A DNA stretch of 64,000 nucleotides from Sphingomonas montana (GTDB lineage Bacteria; Pseudomonadota; Alphaproteobacteria; Sphingomonadales; Sphingomonadaceae). The stretch is taken from the NCBI RefSeq assembly GCF_001956315.1, contig NZ_KV887144.1, forward strand, positions 139,272 through 203,271, written 5' to 3'. Shown here piece by piece: positions 29,497-38,714 of the stretch. The position numbers were made by a program, and so were the translations under genes. Every line of letters starts with the position of its first letter. The first letter of the stretch is position 1. Under the pieces are notes generated by a model that saw only the letters and a program-made list of their open reading frames with translations, was not told the DNA's origin and did not search any database.

Positions 29497-30027
29497 ATGC
29501 GTTTCTCCGGCCCCGCCGTTGCCCTCGCCGTCGTTCTCGGCCTGACTGCCAGCGTGGGTTCCGGGCAGAAGCCCGACGATCAGATCAACCCGCGCTCCAT
29601 CGCGCTCATGCAGGCCGGCGATGCGGCCCGCCGCGCCGGCAACCTGACCGGCGCGAACGACCTGATCGAAACCGCGCTTGCGGTCGATCCCCGCAATCGG
29701 GCGGCCTATATCGCGCTGGCCCGCGTGGCGCAGGCGCAGGCGTTGCCCGGCAAGGCGATCAGGCTGTACCGCGAGGCGCTGGTCATCGAACCGAACGACG
29801 TGGCGGCGCTGGGTGGGCAGGGTGAGGCGATGGTCCAGAAGGGTGCCGTCGAGCGCGCCAAGGTCAACCTCGCCCGCATCCGGGCATTGTGCAAGGCCGC
29901 GCCCTGCGCCCCTGCCGCCACGCTCGCCGCCGCGATCGCGAAGGGCCCGCCGCCCGCCGTCGTAACCGCGCAGGCGACGACGGTGGTGCCGCCAAAGGGT
30001 CAGGAAGCCGCGACCATCAAGCGATGA
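29497..30027 (+). CDS. TPR-repeat periplasmic protein of unknown function
   Basis: A 176-residue protein with a signal peptide ([20 protein letters not shown]) and roughly three tetratricopeptide repeats ([60 protein letters not shown]). A Cys pair, CKAAPC, follows. ATG 29497 has AAGG eight bases upstream; an earlier start at 29458 would overlap the methyltransferase and spoil the signal peptide. The C-terminal 40 residues are low-complexity. It is likely a scaffold for protein contacts in the envelope; nothing more specific can be said. Confidence 0.75.
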   Translation: MRFSGPAVALAVVLGLTASVGSGQKPDDQINPRSIALMQAGDAARRAGNLTGANDLIETALAVDPRNRAAYIALARVAQAQALPGKAIRLYREALVIEPNDVAALGGQGEAMVQKGAVERAKVNLARIRALCKAAPCAPAATLAAAIAKGPPPAVVTAQATTVVPPKGQEAATIKR

Positions 30028-30195
30028 TCGGTTAATCACCACTAAGCGTGCGCGTTATTCAGTGACTGCAGCAGGTTGCGCGGTTCTGGTCCCACCCGGC
30101 GCGAACATCGCACGGTTCGTGAGAGGCGTGAGGCAAACCGAAGACAGGGACCAAGACGTCCGGGTAGATGAGCTATAAACAACGCCACCCGTCTG

Positions 30196-30273
30196 CGTCA
30201 TTCCGGACTTGATCCGAGATCCGGTGTTTCAAACGTAACGCATATGTCCTTTGATATTAAATCAAAGTCCGGA
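30196..30273. repeat. Palindromic intergenic element between convergent genes
   Basis: CGTCATTCCGGACTTGATCC at 30196-30215 matches a dispersed repeat motif I know from many proteobacterial genomes. TCCGGAC near 30202 pairs with GTCCGGA ending at 30273, and an inner perfect stem CTTTGAT/ATCAAAG lies at 30249-30267. The gap 30028-30301 holds no gene I can support. Confidence 0.55.
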
Positions 30274-30301
30274 TGAAGCGTAGTTGGATCCAACCAATTC
30301 T

Positions 30302-31144
30302 TCAGCCGCCATCCAGTACCCCCGCGAGCGCGGCGAATTCGGATACCGGCAATGTCTCGGCCCGCCGGGTCGGATCGATTCCGAGCATGTCGAGCGCATC
30401 GACCGCGCCGGGGACCCCTTTCAGCGACTGGCGCAGCATCTTGCGCCGTTGCCCGAACGCGGCGGCGGTAACCTGTTCCAACGTGCGCATGGCCACGCCG
30501 GCGGGCTGGACCGCGGGGACGAGGTGGACGATCGCCGAGGTGACTTTCGGCGGGGGGACGAAGGCGGAACGGTGAACCGGGAAAGCCAGCGTCGCGATCG
30601 AACGGAACTGCGCCAGCACCGACAGCCGGCCGTAGGCGGGCGTATCGGTGCGTGCGACGATCCGTTCCGCCACTTCCTTCTGGAACATCAGTGTCAGCGA
30701 TGCCCAGAAGGGCGGCCATGGTTCGGCCGTCAACCAGCGGACGAGCAGCGCCGTACCGACATTATACGGCAGGTTCGACACGATATGCGCGCCGGGGCCC
30801 GCCAAGGCGGCCTCGTCGACCGCCAGCGCGTCGTCATCGATCACGGTCAGCCGGCCGGGATAGGCATCCGCCAGTTCGGCCAGTGCCGGCACGCAGCGCC
30901 GGTCGCGTTCGACCGCGACGACGGTCGCACCGGCCTTCAGTAGCGCGCGGGTCAGGCCGCCCGGTCCAGGCCCGACCTCATACACGCGTTGCCCATCGAG
31001 CGGACCAGGCACGCGCGCGATACGATCGAGCAGCTGCCCGTCCAGCAGGAAGTTCTGGCCCAGCGCCTTCGAGGCCGCCAGCCCGTGGCGGGCGATGACA
31101 TCGCGCAGCGGCGGCAGCACGACCGCCGCCGATCTATCCGTCAC
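30302..31144 (-). CDS. rsmA: 16S rRNA (adenine1518/1519-N6)-dimethyltransferase
   Basis: A 280-residue enzyme (KsgA) that dimethylates two adjacent adenosines in the 3' hairpin of 16S rRNA late in 30S assembly. Features: [20 protein letters not shown], AdoMet motif [20 protein letters not shown], the catalytic [14 protein letters not shown], and [14 protein letters not shown]. It is the last gene of the lptD-surA-pdxA-rsmA operon and overlaps the pdxA stop by four bases (ATGA). Confidence 0.96.
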   Translation of the reverse strand: MTDRSAAVVLPPLRDVIARHGLAASKALGQNFLLDGQLLDRIARVPGPLDGQRVYEVGPGPGGLTRALLKAGATVVAVERDRRCVPALAELADAYPGRLTVIDDDALAVDEAALAGPGAHIVSNLPYNVGTALLVRWLTAEPWPPFWASLTLMFQKEVAERIVARTDTPAYGRLSVLAQFRSIATLAFPVHRSAFVPPPKVTSAIVHLVPAVQPAGVAMRTLEQVTAAAFGQRRKMLRQSLKGVPGAVDALDMLGIDPTRRAETLPVSEFAALAGVLDGG

Positions 31145-32115
31145 GCGCAGTCCGCGCGGTAACGAACCGCGCTGCCGGCCAGCGCGATCGCCGCGATCAT
31201 CGCGCCCGGATGGGCCTGATTCTGCCCCGCAATGCCGAACGCGGTGCCGTGATCGGGTGCGGTCCGCACGATTGGCAGGCCCAGCGTCATGTTGACGCCT
31301 TCGTCGAAATGCAGCGTCTTGATCGGGATGAGCGCCTGATCATGATACAGGCATAGCGCGACGTCATAATGCGCCCGCGCCCGCTCGTGGAACATCGTAT
31401 CGGCCGCCAGTGGGCCGACGATATCGATCCCCTCCAGACGCAGGATCTCGACCGCAGGCAGGATCAGATCGATCTCTTCACGCCCAAGCGCGCCTTCCTC
31501 GCCGGCGTGCGGATTCAGCCCGGCGATCGCCAGCCGCGGGCGGGCAATGCCGAAATTGCGCACCAGACCGCGTTCGGTCACCCGGGCCTTGGCGACGATC
31601 AGTTCGACCGACAGCGCGTCGGGCACGTCGCGCACTGCCAGATGCGTGGTGATCGGCACGGTGCGCAGCGTCGGACCGGCCAGCAGCATGACGACATTGT
31701 CCGCCGCCACGCCGCAGCGTTCCGCCACGAACTCCGTCTGACCCGGATGGACGAAGCCGATCGAGTAAAGCTGCGCCTTCGACACCGGAGCGGTCACAAG
31801 TCCGGATGCGACACCCGACCGGGTCAGCCCCGCCGCGAGTTCCAGCGCATCCAGCGAACAGCGCGCACCGGCCATGTTCGGCTTGCCGGGGACTATATCG
31901 GCAGCACCTTCGACCTGCACAACGGGCAGCGCGCCGTCGAACCGTTCGGCCGCCTCCGACGGATCGGCGATACGCACGACGGGGCCGTCCCACACCGCAG
32001 TGATCGCACGGATATCACCCACCGCGAAGAACGGCGGCAGGCGGTGGACCTGCCGCAGGCTCCACGCCTTGGCGACAATCTCCGCGCCGATACCGGCCGG
32101 ATCGCCCAGCGCCAC
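31141..32115 (-). CDS. pdxA: 4-hydroxythreonine-4-phosphate dehydrogenase
   Basis: A 324-residue enzyme of the DXP-dependent pyridoxal 5'-phosphate pathway. Recognisable parts: [19 protein letters not shown] at the N-terminus, [23 protein letters not shown] and [14 protein letters not shown] with the metal-binding histidines. The only ATG/GTG/TTG start in frame is GTG 32115, which yields [10 protein letters not shown] and cuts the first beta-strand normally present just before GDPAG. The strand (PLAV) is encoded immediately upstream, so initiation at CTG 32121 or 32130 is possible. It lies between surA and rsmA and overlaps rsmA. Confidence 0.93.
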   Translation of the reverse strand: MALGDPAGIGAEIVAKAWSLRQVHRLPPFFAVGDIRAITAVWDGPVVRIADPSEAAERFDGALPVVQVEGAADIVPGKPNMAGARCSLDALELAAGLTRSGVASGLVTAPVSKAQLYSIGFVHPGQTEFVAERCGVAADNVVMLLAGPTLRTVPITTHLAVRDVPDALSVELIVAKARVTERGLVRNFGIARPRLAIAGLNPHAGEEGALGREEIDLILPAVEILRLEGIDIVGPLAADTMFHERARAHYDVALCLYHDQALIPIKTLHFDEGVNMTLGLPIVRTAPDHGTAFGIAGQNQAHPGAMIAAIALAGSAVRYRADCA

Positions 32116-32140
32116 CGCCAGCGGAACCAGGGCAGGATCG

Positions 32141-33493
32141 TCAGCGATAGTCGACCACCGCGTCGCGCCGCAGGTCGCGCAAATACCGCCGCGCGCTGCG
32201 ATTTACGCGTTCCTCCTCAAGCTGCGACTGGATCGTCGCGGCGTCGGGACCGGCGGCGGCCTGCGCCTCGTCGCGCCCGCAGAGCACCAATGACCGGACA
32301 CCGTCCTCGACCGATCCGAACGGCGGACTGGCCTGACCGATCTGAAGGTCCAGCATCATCTGCTGCAGGGCGGCGGGCAGGCCGCGAACCGGGATCTGGT
32401 CGTTGTCGACCACTTCGGCACCCAGCGTCTTGGCGATCGCCTCGACCGAACCGCACCCGCGCACCGTCTTCATTGCGGCACCGAATTTGGCGACCTCGGG
32501 TGCGACCTGCTCACGCGTGACGCCGGCCGGAAACTTGATACCGACCTGTTTCAACGCCAGTACGGCATCGCGCGCATCGACACCGCCGCCGGTGCGACGA
32601 TCGACCACGGCGATGACCGAATAGCCACCCGCCACCGGGATGGGCACGCTGACCGATCCGGGCTGCATCGTCTGTGCCACGGCCGCGAGTTCAGGTGGAA
32701 GCTGTTCGGCCCGCACCCAGCCCAGATCGCCGCCGACCGCAGCGGTCGATGCTTCGGAAAACTGGCGCGCATAGGCGACGAACGATCCGCCCTTGCGAAC
32801 CTGATCCACGATGCGGTTCGCGTTGGCGAGCGTCGCTTCCGCTGTTTCCGGGGTCGACGAGAGAAAGATCTCGCCGATGCGGAATTCCGGCGCGCCCTTG
32901 TTCGCGTTGATCCGCGCCATCACGGCCGCGACCTCGTCGTCGCCGACGTTGACGAACGGTTCGATCCGCCGGCTGAGCAGGCGGCGCCACGCCAGTTCGC
33001 CCTCGATCTGGCGCTTGATTGACGCTTCGGACGAACCCTGTTCGCGCAGGAATGTGCCGAACGTGGCCGGCGTCCGCTTGAAATTGCCGGCGACGCGCGC
33101 GTAGGTCTGCTGCACTTCCGGCGCGGTGATGACGATATCGCGCGCCTTGGCCTCCTGGATCTGCAGCGTCTCGTCGATCAGGTTGCGCAGCACCTGAAGC
33201 TTCAGCCGGTCGCGTTCCTCGCCTTCCACTTTGCCGCCGTTCGCGGCCAGCACCAGCGCGAGCCGCTGTTCGATATCGGTCTGCGTAATGATGGTGCCGT
33301 TGATGATCGCCGTCGCCTTGCGGACGTTCGGGTCGACCTTGCCGAACACGGTCAGGTCGTTGGGCAGGTTCATCGATTGAACCGCAGGGCCGACGCTGTC
33401 GTCCACCGTCTGCGCCAGCCCAACCGCACCAAAGCCGAGACCTGCCGCGAGCAAGACGGCACGCCCGACCCGAGCTTTACGTAATCCGCCCAA
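32141..33493 (-). CDS. surA: Periplasmic peptidyl-prolyl isomerase/chaperone SurA
   Basis: A 450-residue chaperone for outer-membrane proteins. The signal peptide reads VGRAVLLAAGLGFGAVGLAQ. The SurA N-domain (AIINGTIITQTDIEQRLALV, then LRNLIDETLQIQEAK) is followed by a parvulin domain (FRIGEIFLSSTPE, QFSEASTAAVGGDLGWV, PVAGGYSVIAVVDRR). No ATG fits; TTG 33493 has GGAG six bases upstream and leaves a normal signal peptide. A TTG 12 bases further upstream is the alternative. It is co-transcribed with lptD, its best-known client, as in E. coli. Confidence 0.93.
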   Translation of the reverse strand: MGGLRKARVGRAVLLAAGLGFGAVGLAQTVDDSVGPAVQSMNLPNDLTVFGKVDPNVRKATAIINGTIITQTDIEQRLALVLAANGGKVEGEERDRLKLQVLRNLIDETLQIQEAKARDIVITAPEVQQTYARVAGNFKRTPATFGTFLREQGSSEASIKRQIEGELAWRRLLSRRIEPFVNVGDDEVAAVMARINANKGAPEFRIGEIFLSSTPETAEATLANANRIVDQVRKGGSFVAYARQFSEASTAAVGGDLGWVRAEQLPPELAAVAQTMQPGSVSVPIPVAGGYSVIAVVDRRTGGGVDARDAVLALKQVGIKFPAGVTREQVAPEVAKFGAAMKTVRGCGSVEAIAKTLGAEVVDNDQIPVRGLPAALQQMMLDLQIGQASPPFGSVEDGVRSLVLCGRDEAQAAAGPDAATIQSQLEEERVNRSARRYLRDLRRDAVVDYR

Positions 33494-33569
33494 AACCCAC
33501 TCCAATTCGAAAGTACCCCAGCTGCCGACGCATTTCTGCCCGCGTAGGCGCCCCCGCCTGAACCCTAGC

Positions 33570-35849
33570 TTAGCGCCCGAGGTTCTTGAGCGCCAGCCTG
33601 ACCGCAACCGTGCTGCCGCGGCGTGTCGATCCGATGATGTCAAAGTCTCGGCGATAGGTCGCACCCACTTCCAGACATTCGTCGGAATAGAGCAGGCCGA
33701 TGCGCTGCCGGACGGGCTGGTAGCCGTCGGACAGCGAGACCGGGTCCTCCCGCCGGCCGGTCAGATCGATCACCGTCGATCCGAAGACGGACATGGTGCG
33801 CGTCAGCTGTATCCGCCCGCCCAGCCGGACCTCCTCGCGATCCCGGAGATCCTCGATCGCGGTGTTCACGTTCCGATTGAGCCGGAAATAGCCGACGGTG
33901 GCATAGGTGCGCCGCCCGCCGATCGTGGCGTCGACCTCGTTGCGGCGGACGTTGAGGCTGTCCTTGTCGATCCGGATCCGCTGCGTCAGCGCCGCGAACC
34001 GGCCGTAGCGCACCGTGGTCTGTGCGACGATATCGGAGAAGCGGTCGGTCAGGCCGGTCCCTTCCGGGAACAGCGTCGGCTCCTTGGTCAGGCGATAGCT
34101 TTGTCCGATGACGGACCGGACCGAGAGCCGTGGCCGGTCGAACGCCCATTGCGCTCCATAGACGGCGCGCGATCCATCCTCGAACCGGTCATATCCGCTG
34201 AACCGGTTGATGGCGAACAGGTTGAGTGTTTCGAGGTCGATCGCGCGGCTGTCCTCGTTCGGAATGTCCGAATTGCGGAGCGGTGGCGTGGCGACGATCT
34301 GCACCCGCGGGGTGATCGTCTGCGTACCGCCGAACAGGGTGCCGACGAACGGCCAGCGCATGTCGACCGCGCCGGCCAATACCCCGCGCCCGGTCCACCC
34401 GTCCTGCCCGCGATAGCTGACCGTCGGCGTCAGCGCACCGTCATCGGTGTGGTACACGTCGCCGCGCGCATAGGCGGTGAGGGTCACTTCCTGGCCCAGC
34501 GCGGTGTAGCGATGCATATCCCAGCGCGCGCCGGCAAAGGCGCGCTGCGTATCCTGGCCCGCGGTGCGGATCAGCGACAGGCTGTTGACCTGAAGCTCCA
34601 CGCGGCCGCCGAGTAACGGATCGTCGAGCCGGCGACGGTAATCGATCGCCGGAATTGCGATCGGCTGCTGCCCCTGGATCGCGCCAGCACGCAGCGTCTG
34701 CACCGCATAGCCGGCGATCGACAGATAGCTGCTGCGGTCGATCCGTTCGACGTTGGCGACCGATCGCAGCCGGTCGTCGTTGGTGATGTCGTAGCGCCGC
34801 AGGAACGTCCGGTCGGTGGTCAGCCGGAGCGACTCCGTCAGCGACCAGGCCGGATCGAACTGGAACTTGCCGTTCGCATCAATGTAGCCGCGGACGCCGC
34901 GATCCGTATCGACGTCCGCCGGCATCAGCAGCGCAGGTGACCGCGATCCGTAGGTCACCATGCCGCCGACTTGATAGGCCCCGTTCGACGTCAGTTCTCG
35001 GTACTGACCACCGATCGCGGGCAGGACCTTGGTATAGACGTGCGGCGTGATGGTCAGGTCGCGCCCCGGTGCCATCTTGATATAATAAGGCACCGAAAAT
35101 TCGGCCCCGTTCAACCGCGAGAACTGGAAATCCGGCACCAGCAGCCCCGGCCCGCCGCCCTGTTGCCCGTCGGGATGCGAAAAACCGGGCAGCCACAATA
35201 TGGTGACGCCGAGCAGCGTGAACCGCGCGTCGCGGTAGCTGATCCTGTGACGAACCGGATCGTGGACCACGCGCACCGCGCTGATCGTCCAGACAGGCGT
35301 CCGCGGGCAGCCCGCCGCATCGGTCACCGCGCAGGGGGTATAGGCGGCGCGTTCCAGCGTGCTGACGCCGTTCACGCGCGTACCGCGGACCGCGGCCAGC
35401 CGCCCGCCATCCTCAAGCACCAGCAGCAGATTCTCGATCACGCCGTCCTTCAGCGTGTCGGTCAGGTCCACGCTGTCGCCGTAAGCGGTGTCGCCACCGG
35501 GATTGGCGACCGCGACATTGCCTTCGGCCCGGACCGCGCCGGTGCGGCGGTTCCAGACGATACGGTCAGCGCGCACCCGGTTGCCGGCACGCACCATCCG
35601 CACGTCGCCCGCCGCGGTGACTACGTCGCCGTTGCTGTCATAATCCAGCGTATCCGAACTGAACCCGACTTCATCGTCGTTGAGCGGGGTCGTGACACCG
35701 ACGTCGGCCGGCGGCGCCACCGCGCGCGGCAACAGGTCCGGCACCGCATCCGGCGCCGCGACCGCGGGCGGGGCGGACGGGCCGGGCTGCGCCGCGGCAG
35801 CGCCAGACATCAGGATCGCAAGCGAGAGGAATGCCCCGCCGGTCGTCAT
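33570..35849 (-). CDS. lptD: LPS-assembly protein LptD
   Basis: A 759-residue outer-membrane protein that inserts lipopolysaccharide into the outer leaflet. It has a signal peptide (MTTGGAFLSLAILMSGAAAA), an N-terminal LptA-like beta-jellyroll (LDYDSNGDVVTAAGDVRMVR, then DRIVWNRRTGAVRAEGNVAV), and a large C-terminal barrel. Cysteines in YTPCAVTDAAGCPRTP and in the late SDECLEVGATYRRDF are at positions where LptD forms the disulfides needed for function. ATG 35849 is preferred over GTG 35852 and TTG 35858. It heads the operon with surA, pdxA and rsmA. Confidence 0.95.
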   Translation of the reverse strand: MTTGGAFLSLAILMSGAAAAQPGPSAPPAVAAPDAVPDLLPRAVAPPADVGVTTPLNDDEVGFSSDTLDYDSNGDVVTAAGDVRMVRAGNRVRADRIVWNRRTGAVRAEGNVAVANPGGDTAYGDSVDLTDTLKDGVIENLLLVLEDGGRLAAVRGTRVNGVSTLERAAYTPCAVTDAAGCPRTPVWTISAVRVVHDPVRHRISYRDARFTLLGVTILWLPGFSHPDGQQGGGPGLLVPDFQFSRLNGAEFSVPYYIKMAPGRDLTITPHVYTKVLPAIGGQYRELTSNGAYQVGGMVTYGSRSPALLMPADVDTDRGVRGYIDANGKFQFDPAWSLTESLRLTTDRTFLRRYDITNDDRLRSVANVERIDRSSYLSIAGYAVQTLRAGAIQGQQPIAIPAIDYRRRLDDPLLGGRVELQVNSLSLIRTAGQDTQRAFAGARWDMHRYTALGQEVTLTAYARGDVYHTDDGALTPTVSYRGQDGWTGRGVLAGAVDMRWPFVGTLFGGTQTITPRVQIVATPPLRNSDIPNEDSRAIDLETLNLFAINRFSGYDRFEDGSRAVYGAQWAFDRPRLSVRSVIGQSYRLTKEPTLFPEGTGLTDRFSDIVAQTTVRYGRFAALTQRIRIDKDSLNVRRNEVDATIGGRRTYATVGYFRLNRNVNTAIEDLRDREEVRLGGRIQLTRTMSVFGSTVIDLTGRREDPVSLSDGYQPVRQRIGLLYSDECLEVGATYRRDFDIIGSTRRGSTVAVRLALKNLGR

Positions 35850-36053
35850 CACATGCAAGCCAGCAACCCTCTGCGGCCGCTATGGCCGGTGTTCGCCTAT
35901 CGCATCGTCTCCGTATGGCCGCAATCGCCGATGCGGCGGATCGCGGCCGACGCGGGAAGATGCTGGCAAACGGCGGGCATGATCCCCATTTCGAATTGCC
36001 CCGGGACGGCGGATCGCTACCCGCGACGATCAAACATAAGGAAGCAGACACCC

Positions 36054-37523
36054 ATGCAGGTCCGTTTTGAAGACAGCCGTCCCGCCGACATGCGGACCGT
36101 CGCCTATCCGGTGGCCGGCACCGCGTTCCCGGCCATCGATGCCGCGGCCGCGGCACTGGCGACGGCGTCCGCTGCCGCGCAGCGGTTCGAAGGCGATGCC
36201 GGCACGCTTCTCGACCTGTTCGTGCCGACCGGCGATGGTGCGACGCGCGTGCTGTTCGCCGGTGTCGGCAAGGCGGCACCGTCCGCTGCCACATATGAGA
36301 AGGCCGGATCCGCGCTGGCCGCGCGGCTGCTGACGTCCGGCGAGACGACGTTGGTCGTCGACCTGACCGGCAGCAGCATTGCCGATACGGCGACCGCGGC
36401 CGCCCATATCGCGTTCGGCGCACTGATGCGCAGCTGGCGCTATGACAAGTATCGGACGAAACTGTCCGATACGGCGAAGCCGACGCTGACCGATATCGTG
36501 ATTGTCGGCGGTGGGGCGGGGGCGGCCGATGCCTATGCACCGCTCGCTGCACTGGCGGAGGGGCTGTCGCTGACCCGTGAACTGGTGACCGAGCCGGCGA
36601 ACATCATCTATCCGGAATCGTTCGTCGCGCGCTGCCGGCCGCTCGCGGATCTCGGCATCACCATCACCGTGCTGGGCGAGGCGGAGATGGAAGCCGCCGG
36701 CATGGGGGCGATCCTGGGCGTCAGCCAGGGAAGCGCGCGCGAGGCACAGCTGCTCGTCCTGCACTGGAACGGGACGGACGACACCGGCACGCCCCCGCTG
36801 GCGCTGGTCGGCAAGGGCGTGACGTTCGATACCGGCGGCATATCGATCAAGCCGGCCGCCGGCATGGAAGACATGAAATGGGACATGGGCGGCGCGGGCG
36901 CCGTGGCCGGTGCGATGGCGACCCTAGCCGGGCGCAAGGCGAAGGTGAACGTCGTCGGCATCTGTGGCCTGGTCGAAAACATGCCGTCCAGCACCGCGAC
37001 CCGCCCGGGCGACGTCGTGACATCGATGTCCGGCCAGACGATCGAAGTCATCAACACCGACGCAGAAGGTCGCCTCGTCCTCTGCGATGCGATCACCTGG
37101 GTGCAGAAGAACTATGCACCGAAGACGATCGTCGATCTCGCCACGTTGACCGGCGCGATGATCGTGGCGCTCGGCCATGAATATGGCGGCCTGTTCGCCA
37201 ATGACGACGGGCTGGCGGATCAGCTGCTGGCGGCCGGCACGGCATCGGGCGACATGTTGTGGCGTTTTCCGCTGGGCGATCCGTACGACAAGCTGATCGA
37301 CAGCCCGATCGCGGACATGAAGAATGTCGGCCCGCGCCCCGGGGGATCGATCACCGCGGCGCAGTTCATCAAGCGGTTCGTCGACAAGGACGTGCGCTGG
37401 GCGCATCTGGACATTGCCGGCATGGTATGGGCGGCCAAGCCGGGCACGTTGCACGACAAGGGCGCGACCGGATACGGCGTGCGGCTCCTCGACAGCTTCG
37501 TCCGCGACAATTTCGAGAGCTGA
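36054..37523 (+). CDS. pepA: Leucyl aminopeptidase, M17 family
   Basis: A 489-residue cytosolic, probably hexameric, two-metal aminopeptidase. The catalytic domain shows GKGVTFDTGGISIKPAAGME, the metal ligands in MKWDMGGAGAVAG and the M17 signature NTDAEGRLVLCDAI, with the conserved TRPGDVVTSMSGQTIEVIN just before. A ribosome-binding AAGGA lies 11 bases before ATG 36054. It is divergent from lptD, with 204 bp between that hold no other gene. E. coli PepA also binds DNA at Xer sites, but that cannot be judged here. Confidence 0.95.
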   Translation: MQVRFEDSRPADMRTVAYPVAGTAFPAIDAAAAALATASAAAQRFEGDAGTLLDLFVPTGDGATRVLFAGVGKAAPSAATYEKAGSALAARLLTSGETTLVVDLTGSSIADTATAAAHIAFGALMRSWRYDKYRTKLSDTAKPTLTDIVIVGGGAGAADAYAPLAALAEGLSLTRELVTEPANIIYPESFVARCRPLADLGITITVLGEAEMEAAGMGAILGVSQGSAREAQLLVLHWNGTDDTGTPPLALVGKGVTFDTGGISIKPAAGMEDMKWDMGGAGAVAGAMATLAGRKAKVNVVGICGLVENMPSSTATRPGDVVTSMSGQTIEVINTDAEGRLVLCDAITWVQKNYAPKTIVDLATLTGAMIVALGHEYGGLFANDDGLADQLLAAGTASGDMLWRFPLGDPYDKLIDSPIADMKNVGPRPGGSITAAQFIKRFVDKDVRWAHLDIAGMVWAAKPGTLHDKGATGYGVRLLDSFVRDNFES

Positions 37524-37571
37524 GCCGGTAGGGCGTTTCGGAGACGGCCTGTGACCTGCTAGACCGCGGGG

Positions 37572-38012
37572 ATGCAGGTCGACTTCTACCATCTGGGGCA
37601 TGCGCCGATCGCCGCGGTGCTGCCCCGCATCGCCGAGCGGGTGACCGGGTCCGGCGCGCGACTGCTGGTCGTGGCCGACGATGCGGCGCTGCTCGAAAGG
37701 CTCGATCGTGACCTGTGGGCCTATGCCGCCGATGCGTTCCTGCCGCACGGTCGGACGGGGCAGGGGGGGGAGGCGCATCAGCCGGTGCTGCTCTCCACCA
37801 CGCTCGATCCGCTCAACGCCGCGCGTAACGTGGCACTGGTCGATGGTCGGTGGCGGGCGGAAGCGCTGGACTATGACCGCAGCTTCCACTTCTTCGACGA
37901 CGAATCGATCGAGCCGGCGAGGGCGGCCTGGCGGTCGCTGAACGACGTCGCGGGCCTGGAACGCCGGTTCTGGCGACAGGACGAGGACGGCCGCTGGACG
38001 CGCGTCGCCTGA
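37572..38012 (+). CDS. holC: DNA polymerase III subunit chi
   Basis: A 146-residue subunit of the clamp-loader complex that binds single-strand binding protein. Features: [20 protein letters not shown] at the start, [50 protein letters not shown] and [17 protein letters not shown]. The pepA-holC neighbourhood is common in Proteobacteria. It begins 48 bp after the pepA stop. Confidence 0.92.
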   Translation: MQVDFYHLGHAPIAAVLPRIAERVTGSGARLLVVADDAALLERLDRDLWAYAADAFLPHGRTGQGGEAHQPVLLSTTLDPLNAARNVALVDGRWRAEALDYDRSFHFFDDESIEPARAAWRSLNDVAGLERRFWRQDEDGRWTRVA

Positions 38013-38088
38013 ACCCCGCTTGCGGCCTGCGATTCGCACGCCTAGAGCGGCGCCATTCCCAATCGCTAACATAGGAGCCCGTCCGGCC

Positions 38089-38511
38089 ATGGCGACCGAG
38101 CGTACCTTTTCGATCATCAAACCCGATGCCACCCGTCGCAACCTGACCGGTGCCGTCACCGCGATGCTGGAGGCCGCCGGCCTGCGCGTCGTGGCGTCGC
38201 GCCGCATCCAGATGACGCGCGAACAGGCGGAAGGCTTCTACGCCGTCCACGCCGAACGCCCGTTCTTCGCCGACCTGGTCGGTTTCATGGTGTCCGGCCC
38301 CGTCGTGATCCAGGTGCTGGAAGGCGAGAATGCCGTCGCCCGCAACCGTGAGATCATGGGCGCCACCAACCCGGCAAACGCCGACGAAGGCACGATCCGC
38401 AAGGTCCACGCCGAATCGATCGAAGCCAACACGGTCCACGGTTCGGACAGCGCCGAGAATGCCGCGACCGAGATCGCGTACTTCTTCAAGCCGGAAGAGA
38501 TTGTGGGCTGA
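38089..38511 (+). CDS. ndk: Nucleoside diphosphate kinase
   Basis: A 140-residue enzyme that balances nucleoside triphosphate pools. The N-terminus is [20 protein letters not shown]; the catalytic phosphohistidine is in [12 protein letters not shown] near residue 117, and [17 protein letters not shown] is conserved. ATG 38089 gives standard length, with GGAG about 11 bases upstream. A longer frame from 38020 carries no conserved residues. A palindromic repeat block follows. Confidence 0.97.
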   Translation: MATERTFSIIKPDATRRNLTGAVTAMLEAAGLRVVASRRIQMTREQAEGFYAVHAERPFFADLVGFMVSGPVVIQVLEGENAVARNREIMGATNPANADEGTIRKVHAESIEANTVHGSDSAENAATEIAYFFKPEEIVG

Positions 38512-38552
38512 CTGGACGGGGCGTTGCATCAAGCCATCGCCCCACTCCCCAA

Positions 38553-38640
38553 CCCTCTCCCCGATGGGGAGAGGGGGCCTGTCACGCTGGTGAAGTGCCA
38601 CCGCTCCACCATCAAAGCCCTCTCCCTTCCGGGGAGAGGG
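38553..38640. repeat. Paired CCCTCTCCC hairpins between convergent genes
   Basis: CCCTCTCCCCGATGGGGAGA and following (38553-38575) forms a 10-bp perfect stem with a 3-base loop. A second hairpin, 38618-38640, has 9-bp arms CCCTCTCCC/GGGAGAGGG. CACTCC upstream and GGAGTG downstream could close a larger structure. This motif is a well-known repeat in many Gram-negative genomes. The gap 38512-38714 has no other gene and lies between convergent ndk and the membrane protein gene. Confidence 0.75.
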
Positions 38641-38714
38641 TAAGGTGAGGAGTGGTGGCCTGAGCTAACCGGGCCCCAGTAGAACGCCGCGATCATCCGC
38701 GACACTGCACACCC

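Noticed and set aside
38553-38640. CRISPR-like repetition of CCCTCTCCC units
   Set aside because: Only two inverted units of unequal spacing; no direct repeats with constant spacers and no cas genes.
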